Source of the DNA: Gallionellaceae bacterium
GTDB taxonomy: Bacteria; Pseudomonadota; Gammaproteobacteria; Burkholderiales; Gallionellaceae
NCBI GenBank assembly: GCA_030646595.1
Contig: JAUSKS010000323.1
Coordinates: forward strand, 1-10,883
Direction of reading: 5' to 3'
Length of the DNA stretch: 10,883 nt
Shown: in pieces, positions 1 to 6,551 of the stretch
Position numbering within the stretch: the first letter of the stretch is position 1
How the letters are laid out: each line of letters begins with the position of its first letter
The notes under the pieces: generated by a model
Told to the model about the DNA's origin: nothing
Databases searched by the model: none
Seen by the model: only the letters and a program-made list of their open reading frames with translations
Made by a program: the position numbers and the translations under genes

Positions 1-267
1 ACCGGCTGGCTTTATGATGCCACCAAAAAAGACCATAAAGGCACCAAATTTGATAGCTCAGTGGATCGTGGCGCGGTGTTTACTTTTCCGCTGGGTGCTG
101 GACGTGTGATTAAAGGCTGGGATGAGGGCGTGGCTGGCATGAAGATTGGCGGCAAACGCACTTTGATTATTCCCGCTGAAATGGGCTATGGCGCACGCGG
201 CGCAGGCGGTGCCATTCCGCCTAATGCGGCCCTTATTTTTGATGTAGAGCTGTTTGGCGTTCATTAA
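1..267 (+). CDS. FKBP-type peptidyl-prolyl cis-trans isomerase (3' part)
   Basis: This is the C-terminal 88 residues of an FKBP-family prolyl isomerase, which speeds cis-trans isomerisation of X-Pro bonds during protein folding. Reading frame 1 is open from the first base, so the start lies upstream of the window. The visible part carries the family core: VFTFPLGAGRVIKGWDEGV, then GMKIGGKR, the IPAEMGYGARGAGG flap and IPPNAALIFDVEL at the end. These include the aromatic and hydrophobic residues of the active-site pocket (VI..W, Y of MGYG, F of LIFDVEL). The protein ends straight after the domain, as in single-domain FKBPs of about 110-150 residues. Localisation cannot be judged because the N-terminus is missing. 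It is probably transcribed separately from rpsU, which has its own promoter. Confidence 0.93.
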   Translation, partial: TGWLYDATKKDHKGTKFDSSVDRGAVFTFPLGAGRVIKGWDEGVAGMKIGGKRTLIIPAEMGYGARGAGGAIPPNAALIFDVELFGVH

Positions 268-282
268 TCAATCCGGCATTTC

Positions 283-327
283 CCCCTCCCCAACATTAAC
301 AGCTTGAAAATTAAGGTTGTGGAGGGG
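283..327 (+). terminator. Possible weak terminator hairpin after the FKBP gene
   Basis: CCCCTCCCCAAC (283-294) can pair with GTTGTGGAGGGG (316-327) with one mismatch, around a 21-nt loop. Only a mixed T/G stretch (CTTGGTATTTTGG) follows, so it would be a poor intrinsic terminator. The 3' arm also overlaps the proposed -35 of rpsU. The pairing is seen in the sequence; the role is inferred. Confidence 0.3.
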
Positions 328-346
328 CTTGGTATTTTGGTAGAAT
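317..346 (+). promoter_or_regulatory. Candidate sigma70 promoter of rpsU (extended -10)
   Basis: TTGTGG (317-322) lies 18 nt before TAGAAT (341-346). The -10 is preceded by TGG (338-340), giving an extended -10 motif TGnTAGAAT. It sits about 35 bases upstream of the rpsU ATG and is the best promoter candidate for the whole rpsU-yqeY-dnaG-rpoD operon. The assignment rests on motif matching only. Confidence 0.5.
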
Positions 347-380
347 CGCGGCCTTAAATTTTTTGAAGGGTAGTTTGTTT

Positions 381-593
381 ATGACGACTGTGCGTGTTAA
401 GGAAAATGAACCGTTTGAAGTGGCCATGCGCCGTTTCAAGCGTTCGGTAGAAAAAACGGGTTTGCTCACTGAATTGCGCGCCCGCGAGTTTTATGAAAAG
501 CCTACTGCAGAACGCAAGCGCAAGCTGGCTGCTGCCGTGAAGCGCCATTACAAGCGCCTGCGTAGCCAGGTTCTACCTCCCAAGCTATACTGA
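381..593 (+). CDS. rpsU: 30S ribosomal protein S21
   Basis: Small basic protein of the 30S subunit that helps mRNA binding during initiation. The 70 residues contain the bS21 signature: [19 protein letters not shown] near the N-terminus, [14 protein letters not shown] in the middle, and a Lys/Arg-rich tail ending in PKLY. The length matches the usual 70-71 residues. The ATG at 381 is preferred over an in-frame TTG at 363 because it gives the conserved N-terminus ([11 protein letters not shown]) and is preceded by GAAGGG (365-370) at an acceptable distance. It is the first gene of the classic macromolecular synthesis operon, which ties ribosome, primase and sigma-factor production together. 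Confidence 0.97.
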   Translation: MTTVRVKENEPFEVAMRRFKRSVEKTGLLTELRAREFYEKPTAERKRKLAAAVKRHYKRLRSQVLPPKLY

Positions 594-623
594 TTTTCCT
601 GTATCCGCCCGTCTCGATACCTA

Positions 624-648
624 CCCTGGATATATACCTGGGCTTTTT
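624..648 (+). terminator. Possible attenuator hairpin between rpsU and yqeY
   Basis: CCCTGG (624-629) can pair with CCTGGG (637-642) around the loop ATATATA, with one internal T-T mismatch. CTTTTT follows at once (643-648). The layout is that of a weak, leaky intrinsic terminator and would let rpsU be made in excess of the downstream genes. In E. coli a terminator between rpsU and dnaG serves that purpose. The short, mismatched stem keeps confidence modest. It ends three bases before the yqeY ATG, so it could also affect yqeY translation. Confidence 0.4.
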
Positions 649-651
649 CCG

Positions 652-1095
652 ATGACGCTCAAACAGCAAATCACCGAAGACATGAAGAACGCGATGCGCG
701 CCAAGGACACGGCGCGTCTGGGCGCTATCCGTTTGCTGCTGGCCGCGATGAAGCAGCGCGAAGTAGATGAACGCATTGAGCTTGCTGATAGCGATATCGT
801 TACCATCATAGATAAAATGATCAAGCAGCGGCGCGATTCCATTGCCCAGTTTGAAGCGGCCAAGCGCCAGGAATTGGCCGACATTGAAAAATTTGAAATC
901 AGTGTATTGCAAGCCTATATGCCGCAGCCCATGACTGAGGCCGAGGTGACCATTGCCGTAGCGGCAGTGATTGCCACCAGCGGGGCGAAATCCCCGCAGG
1001 AAATGGGCAAGGTGATTGCCTTGCTCAAGCCGCAATTGGCCGGGCGGGCGGATATGGGTAAAGTTTCCGCGCTGGTTAAAGCGCAGTTATCTTAA
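652..1095 (+). CDS. yqeY: GatB/YqeY domain protein
   Basis: A 147-residue all-helical protein of the YqeY family, related to the tail domain of the GatB subunit of the tRNA-dependent amidotransferase. Its precise role is not established; the GatB relationship suggests a link to tRNA. Typical features are the start MTLKQQITEDMKNAMRAKDTARLGAIRLLLAAMKQREVD (quoted only as the region 652-768), the segment IEKFEISVLQAYMPQPM, and GKSP-like and GKV..L elements in the C-terminal half. The length matches the family. The ATG at 652 gives the usual N-terminus, and there is no alternative start upstream in frame. No good Shine-Dalgarno sequence precedes it; instead there is the T-run of a hairpin. It lies between rpsU and dnaG, presumably co-transcribed. 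Confidence 0.93.
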   Translation: MTLKQQITEDMKNAMRAKDTARLGAIRLLLAAMKQREVDERIELADSDIVTIIDKMIKQRRDSIAQFEAAKRQELADIEKFEISVLQAYMPQPMTEAEVTIAVAAVIATSGAKSPQEMGKVIALLKPQLAGRADMGKVSALVKAQLS

Positions 1096-1107
1096 AAGTT
1101 TTTCAAA

Positions 1108-1135
1108 GGGACAGCTTGGATTAGCAAGCTGTTTC
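1108..1135 (+). promoter_or_regulatory. Hairpin between yqeY and dnaG
   Basis: ACAGCTT (1111-1117) and AAGCTGT (1126-1132) form a perfect 7-bp stem with an 8-nt loop. It can be extended by two G-U pairs and one G-C pair to 1108-1135. No T-run follows, so it is unlikely to be a simple terminator. It could be an RNA-processing or stability element that adjusts dnaG expression within the operon; this role is inferred from position only. Confidence 0.4.
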
Positions 1136-1173
1136 CTACGGTGCCTTCATATTTATAGCGGGATGCGGCCAGG

Positions 1174-2916
1174 ATGATTCCAAAAAGCTTCATTCAGGAT
1201 TTGCTTAACCGCCTCGATATTGTGGACGTAATCGAGCGTTACGTTCCGCTAAAAAAAGCCGGTGCCAATTTTGTCGCCTGCTGTCCCTTCCATAACGAAA
1301 AATCTCCTTCCTTTACCGTCAGCCATAGCAAGCAGTTCTATCATTGCTTTGGTTGTGGTGCGCATGGCACGGCCATTGGTTTTGTCATGGAGCATGTCGG
1401 GCTGGGTTTTGTCGAGGCAGTGGAAGAGCTGGCGCGTAGCGCAGGCATGGTTGTGCCGCGCGAGCTGCCTGCGCCGGGGCAGGAGCCGCATAAAGTGGCA
1501 CCCGATTTGTATGATCTGATGCAATCTGCCACCCGTTATTACCGCGAGCAGCTCAAGCAATCACCGCGCGCTATCGATTATCTCAAGCGGCGCGGTTTGA
1601 GTGGCGAGATCGCTTCCCGCTTCGGCATCGGCTATGCGCCGGAAGGTTGGCAGAATCTGGGCAGCCTGGTGGCCAGCTACCAGGACAATAGCCTGCTGGA
1701 AACGGGGCTGGTGATTGAGAATGATGACGGCAAGCGCTATGACCGCTTCCGTGATCGCATCATGTTCCCCATTGTAAATAGTCGCGGACAGGTGATTGGT
1801 TTTGGTGGACGCATACTGGACAGTGGCGAACCGAAGTATCTTAACTCACCAGAAACCGTGCTGTTCGCCAAAGGGCGCGAGCTATATGGTTTGTTTCAGG
1901 CGCAAAAAGCCATACGTGCCAGCAGCCAGGTGGTGGTGGTAGAAGGTTATATGGATGTGGTGGCGCTGGCTCAGCATGGTGTGGAATATGCAGTCGCTAC
2001 TTTGGGCACGGCCACGACGCCCTATCACATTCAAAAACTGCTGCGCCTGAGCGATAAAGTAGTGTTCTGTTTTGATGGTGATGCGGCTGGGCAGAAGGCT
2101 GCGTGGCGGGCGTTGGAGAATGCTTTGCCGCAACTAGTGGATGGCAAGCACATCGGATTTTTATTTCTGCCGCCACAACATGACCCGGATAGTTTTGTGC
2201 GTGAACAAGGCACGGCAGCTTTCGAACAAGGCTTGCATGAAGCCTTGCCTTTGTCCGCTTATATGCTGCGCGACTTATCTGCGCCCGTTGATTTGCGTAC
2301 GCAAGAAGGGCGTACTGCCTTGTTGCAACGTGCCCAGCCTTTGCTGACGGCCATTGCGGCACCGGCTACGGCGCTGTTGCTGCGCAAGGAAATTGCTGCG
2401 CTGGCGGGCATTACCCAGACGGAACTGGAAGCCTTGTATGCCATCAAACCGGTCGGTTCGCCGCCACGCCGCCCGCTGCAAAAGGCAGCCCGTCCGGTGG
2501 CCTCCAATTTACGCGTCTTGCTGCGTTGTCTATTGTTTCAGCCTGATCTGGTCAGTGAGTTACCGCCTGATTGGGAAAGTACAGGTCCGGAAGGTGCGGC
2601 TATCGCTGCATTGGTGGGGTGGTTACGGGCTTATGAGGGCGCGGTAACGACTGCGGCCATGATCCAGAATTTTCAGGGTAGTGCGCATGAGGCCTTGCTG
2701 GCGGCAGAGCAAGCTGAAATTATGCAATGGGGGGAAACCTTCGATGTGGCCGCAGAATTTCACGGTGTAATGGCCAAGCTGCGCGAGGAACAGCGCAAAC
2801 AGCAGCTACAATTGTTGAATGCCAAAATGAAAGACATGGATCAAGGATTGAAAGGATTGAGCGAACAAGAGCAGGCGCTCTATGTGCAATTGGCAACAGA
2901 GCGGGGAAGTGGCTGA
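1174..2916 (+). CDS. dnaG: DNA primase DnaG
   Basis: Makes the RNA primers for chromosome replication, working with the DnaB helicase at the fork. The 580 residues match the E. coli enzyme in length. The N-terminal CHC2 zinc ribbon is complete: C37, H40, C58 and C61 (CPFH...CFGC). The central RNA-polymerase domain contains YLNSPET and the TOPRIM fold, with E257 in VVVVEGYMD and D301/D303 in FDGDAAG as metal-binding catalytic residues. The C-terminal part from about residue 430 is the variable helicase-binding region. The ATG at 1174 follows CCAGG (1169-1173 region), and MIPKSFIQDLL is the usual start. The stop codon overlaps the upstream promoter proposed for rpoD. Confidence 0.98.
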   Translation: MIPKSFIQDLLNRLDIVDVIERYVPLKKAGANFVACCPFHNEKSPSFTVSHSKQFYHCFGCGAHGTAIGFVMEHVGLGFVEAVEELARSAGMVVPRELPAPGQEPHKVAPDLYDLMQSATRYYREQLKQSPRAIDYLKRRGLSGEIASRFGIGYAPEGWQNLGSLVASYQDNSLLETGLVIENDDGKRYDRFRDRIMFPIVNSRGQVIGFGGRILDSGEPKYLNSPETVLFAKGRELYGLFQAQKAIRASSQVVVVEGYMDVVALAQHGVEYAVATLGTATTPYHIQKLLRLSDKVVFCFDGDAAGQKAAWRALENALPQLVDGKHIGFLFLPPQHDPDSFVREQGTAAFEQGLHEALPLSAYMLRDLSAPVDLRTQEGRTALLQRAQPLLTAIAAPATALLLRKEIAALAGITQTELEALYAIKPVGSPPRRPLQKAARPVASNLRVLLRCLLFQPDLVSELPPDWESTGPEGAAIAALVGWLRAYEGAVTTAAMIQNFQGSAHEALLAAEQAEIMQWGETFDVAAEFHGVMAKLREEQRKQQLQLLNAKMKDMDQGLKGLSEQEQALYVQLATERGSG

Positions 2917-2941
2917 AAGACTTTAAGAAATCGGGTATAAT
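2913..2941 (+). promoter_or_regulatory. Candidate upstream promoter of rpoD
   Basis: CTGAAA (2913-2918, 4 of 6 consensus positions) is followed after 17 nt by a perfect TATAAT (2936-2941). The -35 overlaps the dnaG stop codon. It could let rpoD be transcribed independently of the operon promoter. Motif-based inference. Confidence 0.5.
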
Positions 2942-2971
2942 CTTTCCCTTTTTCGCCGGGCGTGAGAGTTT

Positions 2972-2999
2972 TTGATAGGCGCGCTCGGGGTAATATAAT
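2972..2999 (+). promoter_or_regulatory. Candidate proximal promoter of rpoD
   Basis: TTGATA (2972-2977, 5 of 6) is followed after 16 nt by TATAAT (2994-2999, 6 of 6). The rpoD ATG lies about 38 bases beyond the -10. This is the best sigma70 consensus match noticed in the core part of the window and suggests RpoD autoregulates its own gene, in addition to read-through from upstream. Confidence 0.6.
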
Positions 3000-3001
3000 T
3001 T

Positions 3002-3023
3002 TTATTTAACTGTTATTTAACTG
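3002..3023 (+). repeat. 11-bp tandem repeat in the rpoD leader
   Basis: TTATTTAACTG occurs twice in perfect tandem (3002-3012 and 3013-3023), between the proximal promoter and the rpoD start. It falls at about the expected transcription start and the beginning of the leader RNA. It may be a slippage duplication or a protein-binding or RNA feature. Only the repeat itself is certain. Confidence 0.8.
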
Positions 3024-3036
3024 GGAATCCAACGAG

Positions 3037-4983
3037 ATGGCGACTCAGCAAGAGAAGAAAAAACCGCTTACAGCGAAACAGGCAGCGACCCTGGCCAAGC
3101 AAGTGGCGCTGGCCAAGCAGCTGGCTAACCCGGTAGAGCATCAACAGGATATTGATGCCCGCCGCACACGCCTGAAAACCCTGATTGTGCTGGGTAAGGA
3201 GCGCGGCTACCTGACGTATGCAGAAATCAACGACCATCTGCCAGAAATGCTGGAGGTCGAACAGATTGAAGGCATCGTCAGTATGATTAATGACATGGGC
3301 ATCACCGTGTGCGATGAAGCACCGGATGCAGAATCCATGATCATGTCCGATGTTGCCCCTGTGGTGACGGATGAAGTGGCGGTGGAAGAGGCGGAAGCTG
3401 CGCTTTCGACGGTCGATTCGGAATTTGGTCGCACCACTGATCCGGTGCGCATGTATATGCGCGAGATGGGTACCGTAGGCTTGCTCACGCGCGAAGACGA
3501 AATTGTTATCGCCAAGCGTATTGAGGAAGGCCTCAAGCACATGATTCAGGCGATTTCTGCCTGCCCGACTACCATTGCCGAAATTCTGTCGCTGATCGAA
3601 AAAGTGGCGCGTGAAGAATTGCGCATAGATGAAGTGATTGACGGTTTCATTGATACCGAAGATGAAGCTATCATGGCGCAGGAATCCAGCGAAGAAATGG
3701 CGTCGGAGGAGGATGACGAGGAAGAGGATGAAGAAGACACCGAAGCCCTGGCTGCGGCCAATCTGGCACAGCTCAAGGCAGATGCGCTGGTGCGCTTCGC
3801 TGTCATTCACGACTTGTTCATCAAGATCGGCAAGGCCTATGAAAAATATGGCTACCGCAGCAAGCAATATGACAAGCTGCAGGAGCAGATTTCCAACGAG
3901 CTGACGCAATTTCGTTTTACTGCCAAGCAGGTGGACGCTTTGTGCGACACCATGCGTCATTTGGTGGAAGAAGTGCGCAGCCATGAGCGCAACATTCAAG
4001 ACCTGTGCGTCACCAAGGCTCACATGCCGCGCGCGCATTTCATCAAAACTTTCCTCGGCAATGAAGACAGACTGGATTGGGCGGCGCGTGAAATAGCTGC
4101 GAAAAAACCCTATAGCGAAACGCTGGCGCGCTATCAAGCCGCCATTATAGAGCAGCAGAAAATGCTGCTGGAGCTGCAACAGCGCGTAGGGATTCCGATC
4201 AAGGACCTGAAGGAAATCAACAAACAGATGACCAACGGCGAAGCCAAGGCACGTCGCGCCAAGCGCGATATGATCGAAGCCAACCTGCGTCTGGTTATTT
4301 CCATCGCTAAAAAATATACCAACCGTGGTTTGCAATTTCTCGACCTGATACAGGAAGGAAATATCGGCTTGATGAAGGCCGTGGATAAATTTGAATACCG
4401 TCGTGGTTACAAATTTTCCACCTATGCTACGTGGTGGATACGTCAGGCCATCACCCGCTCTATTGCGGATCAGGCGCGCACCATCCGCATCCCGGTGCAC
4501 ATGATAGAAACCATCAACAAGATGAACCGCATCTCGCGCCAGATATTGCAGGAGACTGGCCTGGAGGCAGATGCAGCGACGCTGGCGATCAAGATGGAAA
4601 TGCCGGAAGACAAAATCCGCAAAATCCTGAAAATTGCCAAGGAACCCATCTCCATGGAAACCCCGGTGGGTGACGATGATGATTCACACCTCGGCGATTT
4701 CATCGAAGACAACAATACCCTGGCACCGATCGAAGCGGCGGTGTACGACAGCCTGCGTAACGTCACCAAAGACATACTGGATTCCCTGACCGCGCGTGAG
4801 GCCAAAGTATTGCGCATGCTTTTCGGCATCGAGATGAATACTGACCATACGCTGGAAGAGGTTGGTAAACAATTTGATGTCACGCGCGAGCGCATACGCC
4901 AGATTGAGGCGAAAGCCTTGCGTAAACTGCGCCACCCCTCGCGCTCGGAAAAACTGAAGAGCTTCCTCGACGGCGATGAGTAA
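3037..4983 (+). CDS. rpoD: RNA polymerase sigma factor RpoD (sigma70)
   Basis: The housekeeping sigma factor, which directs RNA polymerase to most promoters. The 648 residues contain, in order: region 1.1 at the N-terminus; region 1.2 from D135 ([11 protein letters not shown]); a non-conserved insert with a very acidic tract around residues 216-237; region 2 around 408-490, including N416 of [12 protein letters not shown] and the -10-melting/recognition segment [12 protein letters not shown] from Y463; region 3; and region 4.2 with its helix-turn-helix ([26 protein letters not shown]) from about T605. E. coli RpoD has 613 residues, so the extra length probably lies in the non-conserved region. 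The ATG at 3037 gives the expected N-terminus (MATQQEKKK), although the Shine-Dalgarno is weak (GGGA at 3023-3026). It is the last gene of the operon; a tRNA gene begins 8 bases after its stop. Confidence 0.98.
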   Translation: MATQQEKKKPLTAKQAATLAKQVALAKQLANPVEHQQDIDARRTRLKTLIVLGKERGYLTYAEINDHLPEMLEVEQIEGIVSMINDMGITVCDEAPDAESMIMSDVAPVVTDEVAVEEAEAALSTVDSEFGRTTDPVRMYMREMGTVGLLTREDEIVIAKRIEEGLKHMIQAISACPTTIAEILSLIEKVAREELRIDEVIDGFIDTEDEAIMAQESSEEMASEEDDEEEDEEDTEALAAANLAQLKADALVRFAVIHDLFIKIGKAYEKYGYRSKQYDKLQEQISNELTQFRFTAKQVDALCDTMRHLVEEVRSHERNIQDLCVTKAHMPRAHFIKTFLGNEDRLDWAAREIAAKKPYSETLARYQAAIIEQQKMLLELQQRVGIPIKDLKEINKQMTNGEAKARRAKRDMIEANLRLVISIAKKYTNRGLQFLDLIQEGNIGLMKAVDKFEYRRGYKFSTYATWWIRQAITRSIADQARTIRIPVHMIETINKMNRISRQILQETGLEADAATLAIKMEMPEDKIRKILKIAKEPISMETPVGDDDDSHLGDFIEDNNTLAPIEAAVYDSLRNVTKDILDSLTAREAKVLRMLFGIEMNTDHTLEEVGKQFDVTRERIRQIEAKALRKLRHPSRSEKLKSFLDGDE

Positions 4984-4991
4984 GTGTTATC

Positions 4992-5068
4992 GGGTCGTTA
5001 GCTCAGTTGGTTAGAGCAGAGGACTCATAATCCTTTGGTCGCTGGTTCGAGTCCAGCACGACCCACCA
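4992..5068 (+). tRNA. tRNA with CAU anticodon (Met or Ile2)
   Basis: A complete 77-nt cloverleaf with encoded CCA. The acceptor stem GGGTCGT/ACGACCC is perfect. The D stem is GCTC/GAGC and the anticodon stem is GAGGA/TCCTT with one G-U pair. The loop CTCATAA carries anticodon CAT at 5026-5028, and the T arm is GCTGG-TTCGAGT-CCAGC. It is clearly not an initiator tRNA, since the first acceptor pair is G-C. The variable loop and T arm (TTGGTCGCTGG...) resemble E. coli tRNA-Ile2, whose CAU anticodon is modified by TilS to read AUA. The rest would also suit elongator tRNA-Met, so the amino acid is left open. It is so close to rpoD that it is either co-transcribed or has a promoter inside rpoD. The adjacent integrase suggests its 3' end is an attachment site. 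Confidence 0.96.
5031..5068 (+). other. Presumed attachment site (attL core) in the tRNA 3' half
   Basis: Tyrosine recombinases encoded beside a tRNA gene usually cross over in its 3' half, leaving the gene intact and a direct repeat of this part at the far end of the element. Here the integrase gene lies about 300 bases downstream of an intact tRNA and points away from it. The second copy (attR) would be outside the window, so the core limits are a guess. Confidence 0.5.
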
Positions 5069-5077
5069 ATAAAGACG

Positions 5078-5114
5078 CGGCTTCCAGTGATATTCACCGG
5101 GAGCCGTTTTCTTT
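5078..5114 (+). terminator. Intrinsic terminator after the tRNA
   Basis: CGGCTTCC (5078-5085) pairs with GGGAGCCG (5099-5106) including one G-U pair. Inside, GTGA (5087-5090) pairs with TCAC (5094-5097) around the loop TAT, with one A/C mismatch between the two stems. TTTTCTTT follows (5107-5114). This is a long, strong stem with a T-run, positioned to end transcription from rpoD and the tRNA before the element's genes. Confidence 0.88.
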
Positions 5115-5116
5115 AG

Positions 5117-5221
5117 TGGGGCACTGGCGGGGCATTCACAGAAAACTATCCGCTTGATCGCCACTCGATAACGCCACGTCTGATAGCTATTTTCGCCCCA
5201 AGATGCCCCGCTACTGTCCCA
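5117..5221. repeat. Inverted, phased GGGGC/GCCCC motifs (possible integrase arm sites)
   Basis: TGGGGCACTGGCGGGGCAT (5117-5135) reappears inverted at 5203-5221 with 16 of 19 positions matching. Within the left arm GGGGC starts at 5118 and 5129 (11 bp apart). On the right side GCCCC starts at 5195 and 5205, with GTCCC at 5216 (10 and 11 bp apart). Motifs spaced by one helical turn lie on one face of the DNA, as expected of arm-type binding sites for a tyrosine recombinase. The position between the presumed att core and the integrase gene supports this. Pattern seen directly; function inferred. Confidence 0.6.
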
Positions 5222-5279
5222 TATTAATAATTAAATAGTTAAATTGATTTATATTCATTGTATTAAAAATAATATTCAC

Positions 5280-5294
5280 AAGATTATTAATCTT
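5280..5294. promoter_or_regulatory. Palindrome upstream of the integrase, possible operator
   Basis: AAGATT-ATT-AATCTT is a perfect 6-bp inverted repeat with a 3-bp centre, in an AT-rich stretch (5222-5310). It lies just upstream of, and would overlap the -35 zone of, the proposed integrase promoter. This suits a repressor or excisionase site, but AT-rich DNA gives such palindromes by chance fairly often. Confidence 0.35.
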
Positions 5295-5298
5295 ATGT

Positions 5299-5307
5299 TG
5301 CTATATT
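5299..5307 (+). promoter_or_regulatory. Candidate integrase promoter (extended -10)
   Basis: TGC-TATATT (5299-5307) is an extended -10 with 5 of 6 consensus positions and no clear -35. An alternative lies upstream: TTGATT (5244-5249), 18 nt, AATAAT (5268-5273). Either would leave a leader of roughly 50-90 bases before the integrase ATG. Confidence 0.35.
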
Positions 5308-5365
5308 TTCTGTCCTGCTTTAGAGTGTGCGCAAGTATTCCAATTCATTCTAAAGGCGGGCTGAC

Positions 5366-6472
5366 ATGGCAAGCATTGAGAAAAGAAAGAACGAAGACGG
5401 GACAACAGGCTACCGGGCGAAAATCCGCCTCAAAGGACACGCACCGGAAAGCGCAACCTTTGCCCGGCTGACCGATGCGCGGGAGTGGGTACAAAAGACG
5501 GAAGCCGATATAAAGGCAGGCCGTCATTTTGGTGCGAGTAAGCGGCACACCTTGAACGAGCTGATAGACGCATACGAAAAAAGCGCGAAGCATAGAGAAT
5601 TGAAATCAGCCAAAGAAATGCGGGCGCGTCTCGCTTGGTGGCGTAAGTATCATGGCGAAAAGCTGTTACAGGAAATTACCCCCGCAGTAGTGGCACAAGG
5701 CCGCGATGCACTGGCCGATGAATTTTTGACCGTGCGCAGACGTGCCGACAACGGCAAGGTGTCGCTCGTGCCTCTTGAGAAAAAGCGCAGCGGCGCAACG
5801 ACTAACCGCTTCCTTGCTGCATTGTCCAGCGTGTGCGCTTATGGTGTTAAAGAATTGGGATGGCTTGAAAGGAATCCCCTGGAGCGCGTAAGCAAGCCGA
5901 CAGAAAATAAAGGCCGTGTGCGCTTCCTTGATGAAATTGAATTGCCCCGCTTCCTTGACGCTTGCCGTAAGAACAACGATCTTTATTTAGCTGTGCTGCT
6001 ATCGCTTACTACGGGCGGCAGACAGGCGGAAATTATGAGTTTACGCTGGGGACAGATAGACCTTAAATCAGGCCGTGCAACGCTCTATGCTGGCACAACC
6101 AAGAATGATGATGCGCGAGTGCTGCCACTGGTGGGCGAAGCCTACACGCTGCTACAGGCACGAGCCAAGGTGCGTAGCTTGACTGATGACCGGATATTTG
6201 CCCCGACCGACCGCGCCAAGAAAGCAGATTTTCTCAACCTGCGCACACCCTTCGTAACCGCACTGAATGAAGCTGGGATTACAAATTTTCACTGGCATGA
6301 TTTACGCCACACCTGCGCGAGTTATCTGGCGATGAGTGGCGTTAGCGGGCTGGAAATATCCAAGATACTAGGGCACCGCACTATGGCGATGGTAAGCCGC
6401 TATGCCCACCTTGCGCCCGCCCGCGTGTCGGACATAGGCAATGCACTGGCGCAGAAAATGGGGGTAGCGTGA
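5366..6472 (+). CDS. int: Tyrosine recombinase / integrase
   Basis: Site-specific recombinase that would insert and excise the element at the tRNA. The 368 residues show an N-terminal DNA-binding region (about 1-60), a core-binding helical domain (about 60-170) and a C-terminal catalytic domain. The full catalytic set is present: R219 (TTGGRQAEIMSLRW), K246 (GTTKNDDARVLPL), H311 and R314 (HDLRHT), H337 (LGHRT), and the nucleophile Y346 (SRYAHL). The ATG at 5366 follows AAAGGCGG (5352-5359) at good spacing. The gene is intact and likely functional. It lies next to the presumed attL and reads into the element. Its relatives are common in proteobacterial islands and P4-like satellites. Confidence 0.96.
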   Translation: MASIEKRKNEDGTTGYRAKIRLKGHAPESATFARLTDAREWVQKTEADIKAGRHFGASKRHTLNELIDAYEKSAKHRELKSAKEMRARLAWWRKYHGEKLLQEITPAVVAQGRDALADEFLTVRRRADNGKVSLVPLEKKRSGATTNRFLAALSSVCAYGVKELGWLERNPLERVSKPTENKGRVRFLDEIELPRFLDACRKNNDLYLAVLLSLTTGGRQAEIMSLRWGQIDLKSGRATLYAGTTKNDDARVLPLVGEAYTLLQARAKVRSLTDDRIFAPTDRAKKADFLNLRTPFVTALNEAGITNFHWHDLRHTCASYLAMSGVSGLEISKILGHRTMAMVSRYAHLAPARVSDIGNALAQKMGVA

Positions 6473-6551
6473 TAGCGCGAGCAGGTTTGCGGGAGGGAGT
6501 AAGCGCAGCAACAGACCCGTCTTTATCTGTTCCCTGATAAGGCGATTGATC

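Noticed and set aside
502..1035. 177-codon - strand frame opposite yqeY
   Set aside because: It overlaps both rpsU and yqeY, shows no recognisable domain and is explained as a shadow of the sense coding.
3013..4500. 495-codon open frame on the - strand opposite rpoD
   Set aside because: It is antisense to strongly conserved RpoD domains; its His/Phe/Leu-rich composition is what the complement of rpoD codons produces, and no promoter or ribosome site supports it.
5244..5471. 75-codon + strand frame before and into the integrase gene
   Set aside because: It starts in AT-rich promoter-like DNA and continues in another frame over the conserved integrase N-terminus; no Shine-Dalgarno.
6495..6534. 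AACAGA/TCTGTT hairpin after the integrase gene as a terminator
   Set aside because: Only a 6-bp stem with a 10-nt loop and no T-run; too weak to call.
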